Positions 1 to 9,357 of a DNA stretch of 64,000 nucleotides are shown here, in pieces; within the stretch, counting starts at the first letter, position 1, and each line of letters begins with the position of its first letter. Origin of the DNA: Treponema sp. Lineage in GTDB: Bacteria > Spirochaetota > Spirochaetia > Treponematales > Breznakiellaceae. Below the pieces are notes generated by a model. That model was not told the origin of the DNA. It did no database searches and saw nothing but the letters and a program-made list of their open reading frames with translations. The stretch covers positions 1-64,000 of the forward strand of contig WQSN01000002.1 of assembly GCA_009787835.1 (NCBI GenBank), given 5' to 3'. The translations under genes were made by a program, and so were the position numbers.

Positions 1-2
1 CA

Positions 3-2621
3 TTACACCTTCTCCTTCTTTCCGTAGAAAGCGTTAAGATACATTTTTTTGATTTCTTCGATTAGCGGATAACGCGGATTCGCGCCGGTACACTGATCGT
101 CAAAAGCCTGTTCGCTCATCTCGTCCAATCGCGCGAGGAAATCCTTTTCGTCGATGCCGTAATCCTTGATGGTCTTTTTAATGCCAATCGCATCTTTGAG
201 TTTCTCGACAGCTTCAATAAGTTTGTCGAGTTTTTCCTCATCATTTTTGCCGCCAAACCCCATAGCCTCCGTTACTTCCGCGTAACGCCTTAAGGTCTTG
301 GGATGATCATATTGAGGGAAGGTCCCCATTTTGGGTGGAACTTCAACAGAGTTAAAGCGCAGTACTTCCGAAATCATCAATGCGTTTGCTACGCCGTGAG
401 GCAGATGATGGAACGCGCCGAGTTTATGCGCCATCGAGTGACACACTCCCAAGAATGCGTTGGCGAAAGCCATACCTGCGATTGTAGCGGCGTTTGCCAT
501 TTTCTCGCGGGCAACGGCGTTTGCAGCGCCTTCGTTGTACGCTACGGGCAGCCACTGGAAACAGACCTTCAACGCTTGGATTGCGAGACCGTCTGTGTAG
601 TCGGTTGCCATTACCGAAGCATAAGCTTCAAGAGCATGGGTTACGGCGTCAATACCTGAAGCAGATGTCAGACCTTTTGGCGCGTTCATCTGCATGTCGG
701 CGTCTACGATTGCCATGTCCGGCATTAGCTCGTAATCCGCGAGCGGATATTTCATTCCTACGGTTTCATCGGTGATGACCGCGAAAGGAGTTACCTCGCT
801 TCCCGTTCCGGCGGAAGTGGGGATTGCGATGAAGTACGCCTTCTCGCCCATTTTGGGGAAGGTATACACGCGCTTTCTGATGTCCGCGAAACGCATTGCC
901 ATATCGGCGAAGTCAACATCAGGATGCTCATACAAAACCCACATGATCTTTCCCGCATCCATTGCGGAGCCGCCGCCAAGTGCGATAATAACATCGGGCT
1001 TGAAAGTGCTCATTTGTTTCGCGCCTATTTTCGCGCAGCCTAGAGTCGGATCGGGAGCTACATCAAAAAACGTATCGTGGACAATGCCCATACTGTCAAG
1101 TTTGTCGGTAATTGGTTTGGTATAACCGTTGCTATAGAGGAATTGGTCGGTAACGATAAACGCCCGCTTTTTCCCCATTACATTTTTCAGTTCGTCGAGG
1201 GCTACAGGAAGGCAGCCCTTCTTTATATACACCTTTTCAGGTGCACGGAACCACAGCATATTTTCCCTCCTTGCCGCCAGTGTTTTGATATTAAGCAAAT
1301 GCCTGACGCCTACATTCTCCGATACGGAGTTACCGCCCCATGAGCCGCAGCCTAAAGTGAGCGACGGCTTCAGTCTGAAGTTGTACAGGTCGCCGATACC
1401 GCCGTGAGCCGACGGCGTATTAACCACAATACGGCAGGCTTTCATGCGGTTTGAAAAAGCGGTGAGCTTTTCAGAATCTGTCTGCGGATTAAGATATATG
1501 CTGGCAGTGTGACCGTAGCCGCCGTCCTTTACCAACTGGTCGGCTTTATCTAGCGCTTCATCAAAGGTCGCGGCTCTATACATCGCCAGTACCGGGGAAA
1601 GTTTTTCATGGGCGAACTCTTCGGCCAAATCAACGCTTTCAACTTCGCCGATGAGGATCTTGGTTGCCTCAGGAACTTTCACGCCGGCAAGTTCGGCGAT
1701 CTTCGCCGCCTTCTGTCCGACAATTTTCGCGTTAAGCGCGTGATTTACTATGATCGTTTTCCGTACCTTTTCGGTCTCTTCCGGGTTAAGGAAGTAACAG
1801 CCGCGCCTTGTAAATTCCGCCTTTACCTTGTCGTAGACGGAAGCAAGAACAACCACGGACTGCTCGGAGGCGCATATCATACCGTTATCAAAAGTTTTGG
1901 AATGGATGACTGAGTTAACTGCCAACAGAATGTCAGCGCTTTCAGCGATTATTACCGGAGTGTTGCCCGCTCCGACGCCGATTGCGGGTTTACCAGATGA
2001 ATACGCCGATTTGACCATGGCAGGTCCGCCTGTAGCAAGAATTGTATCGGCTTCCTTCATTACCATATTTGTCATTTCCAGGCTTGGTTCGTCTATCCAG
2101 CCGATAATCCCCTCAGGCGCTCCCGCTTCTACCGCGGCGTCCAGTACAATTTTCGCCGCCGCGTTGGTACTGGCTTTTGCACGCGGGTGCGGTGATATGA
2201 TAATACCGTTCCGCGTTTTAAGACAAATAAGCGTCTTAAAAATCGCCGTAGATGTGGGATTGGTGGTAGGTATTACCGCTCCTACCATGCCGATAGGTTC
2301 TGCAATCCGCGTATAACCCATAGCCGGATCATCCTCAATAACGCCGCAGGTTTTCTCGTTTTTGTAGGCGTTGTAGATGTACTCGGAAGCATAGAGGTTT
2401 TTGATTACCTTATCCTCCACAATCCCCATACCGGTTTCAGCTACCGCCATTTTTGCCAATGGAATCCGCTGCTTTGCCGCCGCCCGGGCTGCCGCGAAAA
2501 AGATCCTGTCTACCTGTTCCTGGCTGAATGTCGCGTAAGCCGCCTGGGCTTTACGGATTCTCGCGAGGCATAGGGATAGGCTTTGCGGGTCTGTTACCGG
2601 TTCATACCTGGTCTCTGCCAT
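3..2621 (-). CDS. adhE: Bifunctional acetaldehyde-CoA/alcohol dehydrogenase AdhE
   Basis: Reduces acetyl-CoA to acetaldehyde and then ethanol with NADH, the terminal redox-balancing step of mixed-acid fermentation; cytoplasmic and usually filament-forming. The 872 residues match the family length (about 870-890). The N-terminal aldehyde dehydrogenase half (about 1-440) has the catalytic Cys near residue 250 (NGMICASEQ). The C-terminal iron-dependent alcohol dehydrogenase half has the GGGSAMDAGK nucleotide loop and the iron ligands in GIDAVTHALE and in the CHSMAHKLGAFHHLPHG stretch. The ATG at 2621 follows GGAGTG by about 6 nt. The stop overlaps a minus-strand ATG (TAATG) at the window edge, so a coupled downstream gene may begin outside. 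A pair of mutually exclusive hairpins lies at the ribosome-binding site (2631-2651). With hydF and hydG in the same window it fits an ethanol- and H2-producing fermenter. Confidence 0.97.
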   Translation of the reverse strand: MAETRYEPVTDPQSLSLCLARIRKAQAAYATFSQEQVDRIFFAAARAAAKQRIPLAKMAVAETGMGIVEDKVIKNLYASEYIYNAYKNEKTCGVIEDDPAMGYTRIAEPIGMVGAVIPTTNPTSTAIFKTLICLKTRNGIIISPHPRAKASTNAAAKIVLDAAVEAGAPEGIIGWIDEPSLEMTNMVMKEADTILATGGPAMVKSAYSSGKPAIGVGAGNTPVIIAESADILLAVNSVIHSKTFDNGMICASEQSVVVLASVYDKVKAEFTRRGCYFLNPEETEKVRKTIIVNHALNAKIVGQKAAKIAELAGVKVPEATKILIGEVESVDLAEEFAHEKLSPVLAMYRAATFDEALDKADQLVKDGGYGHTASIYLNPQTDSEKLTAFSNRMKACRIVVNTPSAHGGIGDLYNFRLKPSLTLGCGSWGGNSVSENVGVRHLLNIKTLAARRENMLWFRAPEKVYIKKGCLPVALDELKNVMGKKRAFIVTDQFLYSNGYTKPITDKLDSMGIVHDTFFDVAPDPTLGCAKIGAKQMSTFKPDVIIALGGGSAMDAGKIMWVLYEHPDVDFADMAMRFADIRKRVYTFPKMGEKAYFIAIPTSAGTGSEVTPFAVITDETVGMKYPLADYELMPDMAIVDADMQMNAPKGLTSASGIDAVTHALEAYASVMATDYTDGLAIQALKVCFQWLPVAYNEGAANAVAREKMANAATIAGMAFANAFLGVCHSMAHKLGAFHHLPHGVANALMISEVLRFNSVEVPPKMGTFPQYDHPKTLRRYAEVTEAMGFGGKNDEEKLDKLIEAVEKLKDAIGIKKTIKDYGIDEKDFLARLDEMSEQAFDDQCTGANPRYPLIEEIKKMYLNAFYGKKEKV

Positions 2622-2630
2622 TATTTCACT

Positions 2631-2651
2631 CCTTTTGCCTCAAAAGGCAAA
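2631..2651 (-). promoter_or_regulatory. Alternative hairpins at the adhE ribosome-binding site
   Basis: On the adhE strand the leader reads TTTGCC-TTTTGA-GGCAAA, a 6-bp stem. The overlapping segment CCTTTT-GAGGC-AAAAGG can form a second 6-bp stem whose 3' arm is the 5' half of the Shine-Dalgarno AAAAGGAG. The two stems share bases and cannot form together. One leaves the ribosome-binding site open and the other hides it. The structures are seen; a switching role is inference. Confidence 0.45.
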
Positions 2652-2845
2652 TTATTTTTTATATAGAACCTTTTCTAAAGAGCATTTTACAAAACTCCAA
2701 AAAACATAAAAAGACGGGAACAACCAGCAAAGATGAAATTGCTTCAGACACAATTAAAGAGTGTCCTGTAAGAGAAGTCTAGCACAAATAATCGGAAGAA
2801 AACAAGAGTTTCCGGAACTACCTTACAAATTAAAGAAAATAAAGT

Positions 2846-5158
2846 TCAATGATCTTTGGTAATAATCAGTACATTTTTATTGTCAACACGGGCGTAGTCA
2901 ACTGTGTCCATGATTTTTTTGACCAAAAAGACGCCAAGACCGCCGATTTCGCGTGCGGTCAGAGGTTTGTCAAAATCGGGGTTGGATTGTTCAAGAGGGT
3001 TGTAGGGCATTCCGGTGTCTTCAAATTTTATGATGGTTTTATCATTAGCGAAGATTGATATAAAGGCGTTGCCGTTTAATGGTTTATAGGCGTAATTCGC
3101 AATGTTTACAAAAATTTCTTCTACCGCGATATCAATTTCATTCTGCAAATCAGAAGGATACTCGTGTTTTTTTAACACGGAGTTAATAAAATTCAGCACT
3201 CTGTCAAGATTATCAATCTTCGCTTCTATGCTGATCTCTTTCTCGAAAATTAACCCGCTATCCATCTTTGGCTCATAATTTGTTATCTGCAAAGCAAGCA
3301 TCGTAATGTCATCTGTCTGTTCCGCGCCGGATGAAAAATTGTCAACTTCCTGTTTTACGGCAAAAAGCAGATCTCTTGGGTTTAATTCCTTATTTTTATT
3401 CAGGGCGGAAACAAGACGCGTTTCCGTGAATAATTCTTTCTCTTGATTCATCGCTTCAGTTACGCCGTCTGTATATAAATAAATAATATCGCCTGATTCA
3501 AGAAAAATTTCTTCTTCCTTATATTTTGTATCCCTTAAAAACGCCAGAACAAGACACGGATCTGTTTTAAGAAATTCATAGTCTCCGCCCTTTCTTTTTA
3601 TTAGCGGCGGATTATGCCCGGCGTTTACATAGGTCAATTTTCCGGACGGAATATTATAAAAACCAATAAAAGATGTAACAAACATTCCGGTGTCATTTCC
3701 CTCGCAGAGTTTATTGTTCACTGAATCAAATACAGCCATGGGACTCTTGCAGGCGCTGCAATTTTTTATCAGCGTCTTTGTGATTACCATAAACAAGGCG
3801 GCCGGCACTCCCTTGCCGGAAACATCGGCGATAACAATTACAAGATTGTCCCTGTTAATAAAAAAGAAGTCATAAAAGTCACCGCCTACCGCTTTTGCCG
3901 GAAGCATGGAAGCGTAAAGATCAAATTCTTTTCTGTCAGGGAAGGGCGGGAAAATACATGGGATCATGCTGGATTGTATTTCAGCCGCGATGCTTAATTC
4001 CGCGCTGATCCTTTCTTTCTCCGCGCGCTCTCTTGCCATTTCCTCGATTGATTCTTTTAGGTCACGCGTCATTTTATTGAATACATCCGCGAACTTGCCA
4101 AGTTCATCGCGGGATTTAATTTTTATCTGCGTATCAAGATTGCCCAGGGCAAGCTGAGAAACATCATTTGTTAGCTGTTTTATCGGAGCGTTGATCAGTT
4201 TTGAAATTAACAGAAAAGCCAATAAAAGCATTGCTACCGATAAAAACGCTATAAGCATTGAAAAGCGGTTGTTCTGCCTTTCAACTTCCGCGAATATTTC
4301 ATTCACGGGAATTTGAATTGAAAGAAGCCAGCCATTGTCCATATACCTGCCAAAGCGCATATACTCAATACCGTTAAATGAAAAAATATCTGCGGTTATA
4401 TCCCAGGGAATACTGTTAAGGGACGCGCCTGTCACGCTGTTTGTGCGAGTGCTTGATATTACATAATCTTTTTCAGGAACGCACAGCAATACAAAACTGT
4501 TTCTGGTAGGTTTTATGCTGTTTAATTCCATGACTACATCATGTATTTCCCAGTCTACAGTTGATATTCCGATTAATTTTTTATTTTCATCAAAGATGCC
4601 GCAACCCGCTGTGGTCATCATACTGAATGAGCCGGAATCATCTAAATACGGCCTTGTCCATGCCACATGAAACGGCCGCGCAGTGTCTCCGATTATCTCC
4701 CTGTACCAGCTCCTGTTGTGGTAATCGTATTCATTAATATTAAATGTATCGTCAAAGCGCGCCTTCATGGCGATTTTATCATAGTACGCGTAAAAACCAG
4801 CTCTCGCCATGTCAGGCGCAAATGCATAAGGCTCAAACCAGATGCCGCCGCCTGTCAAAGCGGGAAAACTGTTCAGGTATTCTACAGTTAATTTCTGTGA
4901 GAATTCCTGCGAGCCGGACTGAAAAGAGAATAAGCCTCCAATTGAATAAAAAATCGCAGCCTGCTCAATCTCACCTATAATTCTGTTTACTTTTTCAGTT
5001 TCATACTCAACAGTTTTTTCAATTCCTTCCAGGCGAATCTGCTTATAATTTACGGTAGCCGCCATGGAATACAGAACAAACGCAGCGCCCATTAGTGAAA
5101 TAAAAACCAGAACGATTATTAAAATTTTCGCCCTTATGGAGCGCATAACAAAGATCAT
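2846..5158 (-). CDS. Membrane-bound SpoIIE-family phosphatase with dCache-like sensor and fused anti-sigma-type ATPase domain
   Basis: Likely a stress or developmental signalling protein that dephosphorylates a STAS anti-anti-sigma factor and may also rephosphorylate it. 770 aa: TM near 8-30, a periplasmic dCache-like sensor (about 30-300), TM near 305-325, HAMP (about 325-378), then a PP2C/SpoIIE phosphatase domain (about 400-610) with GGDFYDFFF and VIADVSGKGVPAALFM. The C-terminus (about 630-765) is an RsbW/SpoIIAB-like GHKL ATPase with EIFVNIANYAY (N box), FEDTGMPYNPL and EIGGLGVFLVKKIMD. The ATG at 5158 overlaps the stop of the STAS gene (TAATG), so the two are translationally coupled. 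No canonical terminator is seen after the gene. The target sigma factor is not in the window. Confidence 0.92.
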   Translation of the reverse strand: MIFVMRSIRAKILIIVLVFISLMGAAFVLYSMAATVNYKQIRLEGIEKTVEYETEKVNRIIGEIEQAAIFYSIGGLFSFQSGSQEFSQKLTVEYLNSFPALTGGGIWFEPYAFAPDMARAGFYAYYDKIAMKARFDDTFNINEYDYHNRSWYREIIGDTARPFHVAWTRPYLDDSGSFSMMTTAGCGIFDENKKLIGISTVDWEIHDVVMELNSIKPTRNSFVLLCVPEKDYVISSTRTNSVTGASLNSIPWDITADIFSFNGIEYMRFGRYMDNGWLLSIQIPVNEIFAEVERQNNRFSMLIAFLSVAMLLLAFLLISKLINAPIKQLTNDVSQLALGNLDTQIKIKSRDELGKFADVFNKMTRDLKESIEEMARERAEKERISAELSIAAEIQSSMIPCIFPPFPDRKEFDLYASMLPAKAVGGDFYDFFFINRDNLVIVIADVSGKGVPAALFMVITKTLIKNCSACKSPMAVFDSVNNKLCEGNDTGMFVTSFIGFYNIPSGKLTYVNAGHNPPLIKRKGGDYEFLKTDPCLVLAFLRDTKYKEEEIFLESGDIIYLYTDGVTEAMNQEKELFTETRLVSALNKNKELNPRDLLFAVKQEVDNFSSGAEQTDDITMLALQITNYEPKMDSGLIFEKEISIEAKIDNLDRVLNFINSVLKKHEYPSDLQNEIDIAVEEIFVNIANYAYKPLNGNAFISIFANDKTIIKFEDTGMPYNPLEQSNPDFDKPLTAREIGGLGVFLVKKIMDTVDYARVDNKNVLIITKDH

Positions 5159-5472
5159 TATGCGACCAGCATATCTTTTAACGCCGCCATGCCTAAAACA
5201 TTTTTAACTATTTCGGACGGACGTTCAATGAAAAATGTTCCGCCGGCTTCCTTAAGCTGTTTATATGTTTTTAATATAACCCTTATTCCCATTGAGCTGA
5301 GATACTCAACCTGCGCCATATCAAGGATTACAGCAGTTTGTCCGTCATTGAGGATATTTTCCAGTTTATAAAGCAGGATATCAGCGCTGTGGGAATCTAT
5401 GCGTCCCTTGGCGACTAGCCTGCATATTCCATCCTTAACATTTTCTGTAATAACAAGGATTTCTTCTGTCAT
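5158..5472 (-). CDS. STAS-domain anti-sigma factor antagonist
   Basis: Small cytoplasmic partner-switching protein of the SpoIIAA/RsbV family (104 aa). Phosphorylation of a conserved Ser by a GHKL kinase normally controls its binding to an anti-sigma factor. The segment VEYLSSMGIRVIL carries the expected Ser at the start of the helix. A TTG 12 nt upstream (5484) could extend it by four residues, but the GGAG motif sits 7 nt before the ATG at 5472 and overlaps that TTG region, so 5472 is preferred. Its stop overlaps the start of the SpoIIE/ATPase fusion gene, which is its probable partner. A consensus-like promoter lies at 5502-5530. Confidence 0.93.
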   Translation of the reverse strand: MTEEILVITENVKDGICRLVAKGRIDSHSADILLYKLENILNDGQTAVILDMAQVEYLSSMGIRVILKTYKQLKEAGGTFFIERPSEIVKNVLGMAALKDMLVA

Positions 5473-5501
5473 TGTTTTCTCCAATTTCAGGATTTATCCT
5501 C

Positions 5502-5530
5502 AGTATATTGGAAAAAAATTAATGTTTCAA
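5502..5530 (-). promoter_or_regulatory. Sigma70-type promoter of the STAS-SpoIIE operon
   Basis: On the minus strand, TTGAAA (5525-5530), a 17-nt spacer and TATACT (5502-5507). The predicted start of transcription, near 5495, is about 23 nt before the ATG and upstream of the GGAG. It separates the signalling pair from the preceding thrA-aminotransferase genes. Confidence 0.6.
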
Positions 5531-5545
5531 TACATATACGGATAC

Positions 5546-6757
5546 TTACCAGTTCTCCATCGCGGTTTTGAACGCGTTACCGGAAGCGCTGATAATTTTT
5601 TCATCGACACAATAGGCGAAACGAAGCCAGCCTGGTTTGCCGAAACTGGAACCTGGCACTCCCAAAATTAAAAACTTTTTCAAATGTTCCGTAAACGCCT
5701 TGTCATCAATTTCATTTACTCTTTTCTCATTCCTGCCTTTTCTTTTTGCAGGCGCTTTGCAAAAAAGATAGAACGCTCCTTCTGGATTAATGTATTCAAT
5801 TCCCGCTTCATTTAAAATTTTTATAAAAGCTTCCCGCCTGCGCGCGTAAATTGAAACATCAACACGTTCTTCTGTAAGAGAAGCGACAATTCTTTGCATC
5901 AATGCAGGAGCGTTAACAAAACCCAGAACCCTTGTGCAGTAGATTAATCCGTTAACAAGATCATCCCTGTCTGATATTAAAGGAGATACGGCGATATAAC
6001 CGATACGCTCTCCCGGAAGAGACAGGCTCTTTGAATATGAGCTTACAACTATCGATTCGCTGTAACAGCTCAAAACAGGCGGAACATCGCAAGTGTACGC
6101 GATGTCACGGTAAGGCTCATCGGAAACAAGGTACGGAAAACGTCCTGTCTTTTTTCCATGCTCCGTAAGGAGTGAACTGAGGGCATCAAGAACAGATGAA
6201 GGATATATTTTTCCCGTTGGATTATTGGGGGAGTTAATCAGAACTGCGGCGGTTTTTTCAGATAACGCATTTGCAATGGCGTTTATGTCAGGATTAAAAT
6301 TTTCAAGTGCGTCAACTTCCACTAATTTTGCGTTCATGTTAGCCGCATAGGCGCGGTATTCCATGAAAAAAGGACGCGTAACAATTATTTCATCGCCTGG
6401 ATTGCAGATTGTCCTGAAAACCGTATTAAGTCCTCCCGCAGCACCTGCCGCCATCACAATATGGGAGCCGTCAATATTTACATTCTGCTCTCTGGAAACT
6501 TTTTTAGCCAGTATTTCCCTGACATACTGATAACCGGCGTTGGGCATATACCCATGTGATCCCCTTTCGTCTTCCTGCGCGAGTTTAACAAAAACATCAT
6601 GAAAAGTTTTCGGCGGATCGATATCAGGATTTCCGAGTGAAAAATCAAAAACATTGTCCGCGCCGTGAATTTTTTTTAGCTGAATGCCTTCTTCAAACAT
6701 CCTGCGGATCATCGAAGAGGAAGAAAGCGCGTTTTTTACCTGTTCAGCGATTGGCAT
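5546..6757 (-). CDS. Class I/II PLP-dependent aminotransferase
   Basis: 403-aa fold-type I aminotransferase, cytoplasmic. The PLP-binding lysine is in SSYSKSLSLPGERIGY; other family marks are SLGNPDIDPP near the N-terminus, NSPNNPTGKIYP, and VSDEPYRDI with the PLP-contacting Asp. Family members act on aspartate, alanine or aromatic amino acids, and the sequence alone does not settle the substrate. It starts 19 nt after the stop of thrA on the same strand, with GGGAG ahead of the ATG, so it is probably in the same operon and may act in aspartate-family amino acid metabolism. Confidence 0.92.
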   Translation of the reverse strand: MPIAEQVKNALSSSSMIRRMFEEGIQLKKIHGADNVFDFSLGNPDIDPPKTFHDVFVKLAQEDERGSHGYMPNAGYQYVREILAKKVSREQNVNIDGSHIVMAAGAAGGLNTVFRTICNPGDEIIVTRPFFMEYRAYAANMNAKLVEVDALENFNPDINAIANALSEKTAAVLINSPNNPTGKIYPSSVLDALSSLLTEHGKKTGRFPYLVSDEPYRDIAYTCDVPPVLSCYSESIVVSSYSKSLSLPGERIGYIAVSPLISDRDDLVNGLIYCTRVLGFVNAPALMQRIVASLTEERVDVSIYARRREAFIKILNEAGIEYINPEGAFYLFCKAPAKRKGRNEKRVNEIDDKAFTEHLKKFLILGVPGSSFGKPGWLRFAYCVDEKIISASGNAFKTAMENW

Positions 6758-6776
6758 TTAATAATCTCCCGCAAGC

Positions 6777-9260
6777 TCAAACCAGCACCCTCGCAGTCCT
6801 TACAATGTCAGCAAACACTCCTCCGGCGGTAACCTGCGCGCCGGCCCCCGGGCCTTTTATTACCATCGGGAGTTTCGAATAACGATCTGTCGTAATTACC
6901 ACGATGTTATCGCTGTCAACCAGCGAACGGAAAGGGCTTCCCTCTTCTTCGCTGCGCAAAGACAGTTTTGCTTTTCCGTCCTCAATTACCGCGACATATC
7001 GCAGACATTTGCCTTCCGAAGCGGCTTTAGCGCGGCGTTTTTCAAAATCATCGTCTGATTTTTCAAGTTCGGTAAAAAAGGTTTCAATGTCTTTCGCTTT
7101 AAAACAGGCGGGGGGAAGTATAGGTTCTATTTTAACATTCGCGAATTCCATGGGAAGACCGCATTCCCTCGCGAGGATCAAAGCTTTGCGGGCCGCGTCC
7201 ATCGCGTTCAAATCGTCCCGCGGATCGGGTTCAGTGTAACCTTTCGCCTTCGCTTCGCGGACAAGGGCGGAAAAAGATTTTGAACCGTCAAAATTGTTAA
7301 AGATAAAGCTTAAAGTTCCGGACAGCACAGCTTCAATTCTGCGCACCTTGTCGCCTGACAGGTACAGATCGCGCAGGGTGGATATAACAGGCAAACCCGC
7401 GCCTACAGTGCATTCATATAAATAGGGAATTCCTCTCCCTCTTGAGTATGAAATCAGTTTTTTATAGTAAGCGAGAGAGCCGGCGTTCGCTTTTTTGTTC
7501 GGCGTAACGATAGGTATTGAATACTGCAGTATTTTTTCATAAGTGGCCGCAAGCTCATCGCTTGCGGTACAATCGCAAAAACAAGTGTTGGGAAGGTTAT
7601 ATGAAGCCATTCTATCAATAAAAACGCCAAGATCAAAATTTTCAGCGCCGTCAACTTTTCCGGTTTCATTTAACATTTTCCTTGTCTTTTTCGGATCAAG
7701 CCCAGCTTGTGAAAAGATCATTTTATCCCAGGCGGCGGCTCCTATCAAATTTATTTTTATCATGTCATGTTCTTCCAGCTTTTCGCGGGTTTGCGCGATT
7801 TGATCAAGCAGTGTGCCGCCGATGTTTCCCGCGCCGATCAGGAACAGATTGACAGAACGGTGAACGGCGAAGAAGAACGCGTTATGAATCGCGTTAAGAG
7901 CCTTGCCTTCATCCTGCCTGGAAATAACAGCCGAAATATTTGTTTCAGATGACCCTTGAGCTATCGCGATAATATTTATGCCGTTGCGGCCAAGCGCGTG
8001 AAAAACCCTTCCTGAAATACCGGAAGTATTTTTCATGGCAGCGCCTACGACAGCGATTATGGAAAGATCCTTTTCGACAACCGGCTTGTCAATCGAACCG
8101 CCGCGAATCTCGTGTACAAATTCTTCTTTTAACGCTGATTCGGCGTTTTGCGCTTCTTCCGGGAGAACTGCGAAGCATATTGAATATTCGCTTGAACTCT
8201 GCGTTATCAGCATAACGCTTATGCCTTTGCGCGCAAGAGCGCCGAAGACCCTGGCGGAAAAACCAGCTACGCCTACCATTCCCGTTCCCTGAACCCTGAT
8301 TAATACGGTATTACTTATGGAACTTATCCCGCGTATGGGAAATTTTCCAAAGGATGCGTTTTTCACAATCCGGGTTCCTTCGCAGGACGGGTTAAAAGTA
8401 TTTCTAATAATAATCGGGATGCCTTTTTCCAGAGCGGGTTTTACAGACGGAGGGAAAAGCACCCTTGCGCCAAAATGGGAAATCTCCATCGCTTCGGTAT
8501 AGGAAATCTCCTCTATGCGGAAGGCTTCATTTACATGTTTTGGATCAGTGGTCAGAATACCGTCTACATCGCTCCAAATTTCAAGCTTTTTGGCATTCAG
8601 AGCAGAGGCAAAAACAGCGGCGGTTAAATCCGATCCATCCCTGCCTACAGTGGTTGTATTTCCTTCCGCTGTCGAGCCGATAAAACCTGTAATCACCTGG
8701 AGCGTTTTTTTGGAATCTTTAAAAAAAGAACGTATATTATCCTCGGTTTCTTTTGATAAAACCATTGCTCTGCCAAAGTTGGAATCTGTTTTTACCAGTA
8801 TTCTTGCATCCAAATAGGCTGATTCAATGCCATTTACGGTAAAAATTTGAGCCAAAAGGGACGCGCTGAGCCTTTCCCCGAAGCTCATTATCAAGTCAAG
8901 GCTGCGATCCGACAATTCGCCCAATAGAGATACGCCGTCCAGTATCCGCGACAGCTCTGTTATGCTATTTTCAATGTTTTTTACAGCTTTTTTCCTTTCA
9001 GCGCCCTTTAGAAAATGAGATGCGCAATCCTTATGACGCTCACAAAGGGAGAGCAATTGTTCCTGAAAAGCTTTTCCGTCGGCTGTGGCAGCGGATATAT
9101 CGATAAGAGTGTTTGTTACCCCGGAAAAAGCGGAAACTACCACTGCGGGAACATCAATTTGACCCTGCAGACTGTGATCTTTATCCTTTAAAATGTCCAT
9201 AATACGGACAATTCCCTGCGGACTCCCCACGGACGTTCCGCCGAATTTAAGTACAAGCAT
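6777..9260 (-). CDS. thrA: Bifunctional aspartokinase / homoserine dehydrogenase
   Basis: Catalyses the first and third steps from aspartate to threonine and methionine. 827 aa, close to the length of E. coli ThrA. The N-terminal aspartokinase begins LVLKFGGTSVGSPQG. Tandem ACT regulatory segments follow at about 310-450 (VGVAGFSARVFGALARKGISV and the parallel ISGRVFHALGRNGINI). The C-terminal homoserine dehydrogenase begins at about 465 with the Rossmann motif LFLIGAGNIGGTLL and contains VLSGTLSFIFN and GYTEPDPRDDL. The ATG at 9260 has GGAG about 7 nt upstream. The ACT repeats suggest feedback inhibition by threonine. No leader-peptide attenuator is visible in the 97-nt upstream gap. Confidence 0.96.
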   Translation of the reverse strand: MLVLKFGGTSVGSPQGIVRIMDILKDKDHSLQGQIDVPAVVVSAFSGVTNTLIDISAATADGKAFQEQLLSLCERHKDCASHFLKGAERKKAVKNIENSITELSRILDGVSLLGELSDRSLDLIMSFGERLSASLLAQIFTVNGIESAYLDARILVKTDSNFGRAMVLSKETEDNIRSFFKDSKKTLQVITGFIGSTAEGNTTTVGRDGSDLTAAVFASALNAKKLEIWSDVDGILTTDPKHVNEAFRIEEISYTEAMEISHFGARVLFPPSVKPALEKGIPIIIRNTFNPSCEGTRIVKNASFGKFPIRGISSISNTVLIRVQGTGMVGVAGFSARVFGALARKGISVMLITQSSSEYSICFAVLPEEAQNAESALKEEFVHEIRGGSIDKPVVEKDLSIIAVVGAAMKNTSGISGRVFHALGRNGINIIAIAQGSSETNISAVISRQDEGKALNAIHNAFFFAVHRSVNLFLIGAGNIGGTLLDQIAQTREKLEEHDMIKINLIGAAAWDKMIFSQAGLDPKKTRKMLNETGKVDGAENFDLGVFIDRMASYNLPNTCFCDCTASDELAATYEKILQYSIPIVTPNKKANAGSLAYYKKLISYSRGRGIPYLYECTVGAGLPVISTLRDLYLSGDKVRRIEAVLSGTLSFIFNNFDGSKSFSALVREAKAKGYTEPDPRDDLNAMDAARKALILARECGLPMEFANVKIEPILPPACFKAKDIETFFTELEKSDDDFEKRRAKAASEGKCLRYVAVIEDGKAKLSLRSEEEGSPFRSLVDSDNIVVITTDRYSKLPMVIKGPGAGAQVTAGGVFADIVRTARVLV

Positions 9261-9357
9261 TTATTTTCTCCGTTATTACCGAATAGTACTTTATTTATTT
9301 TTTTTTTTATAGTAGTCTGTATTGAAAACATGAGCAATTAATATAAGGTATTAAAAA

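Noticed and set aside
2700-2845. Rex-like operator upstream of adhE (ATTGTG...CAATTT)
   Set aside because: Only a partial match to the TTGTGAA-N4-TTCACAA palindrome; not enough to call a redox-sensor site.
9261-9357. Promoters or attenuator in the thrA/glycosyl transferase gap
   Set aside because: TTGAAA and TATAAA-like motifs are present, but none has acceptable spacing, and no Thr/Ile-rich leader peptide is visible.
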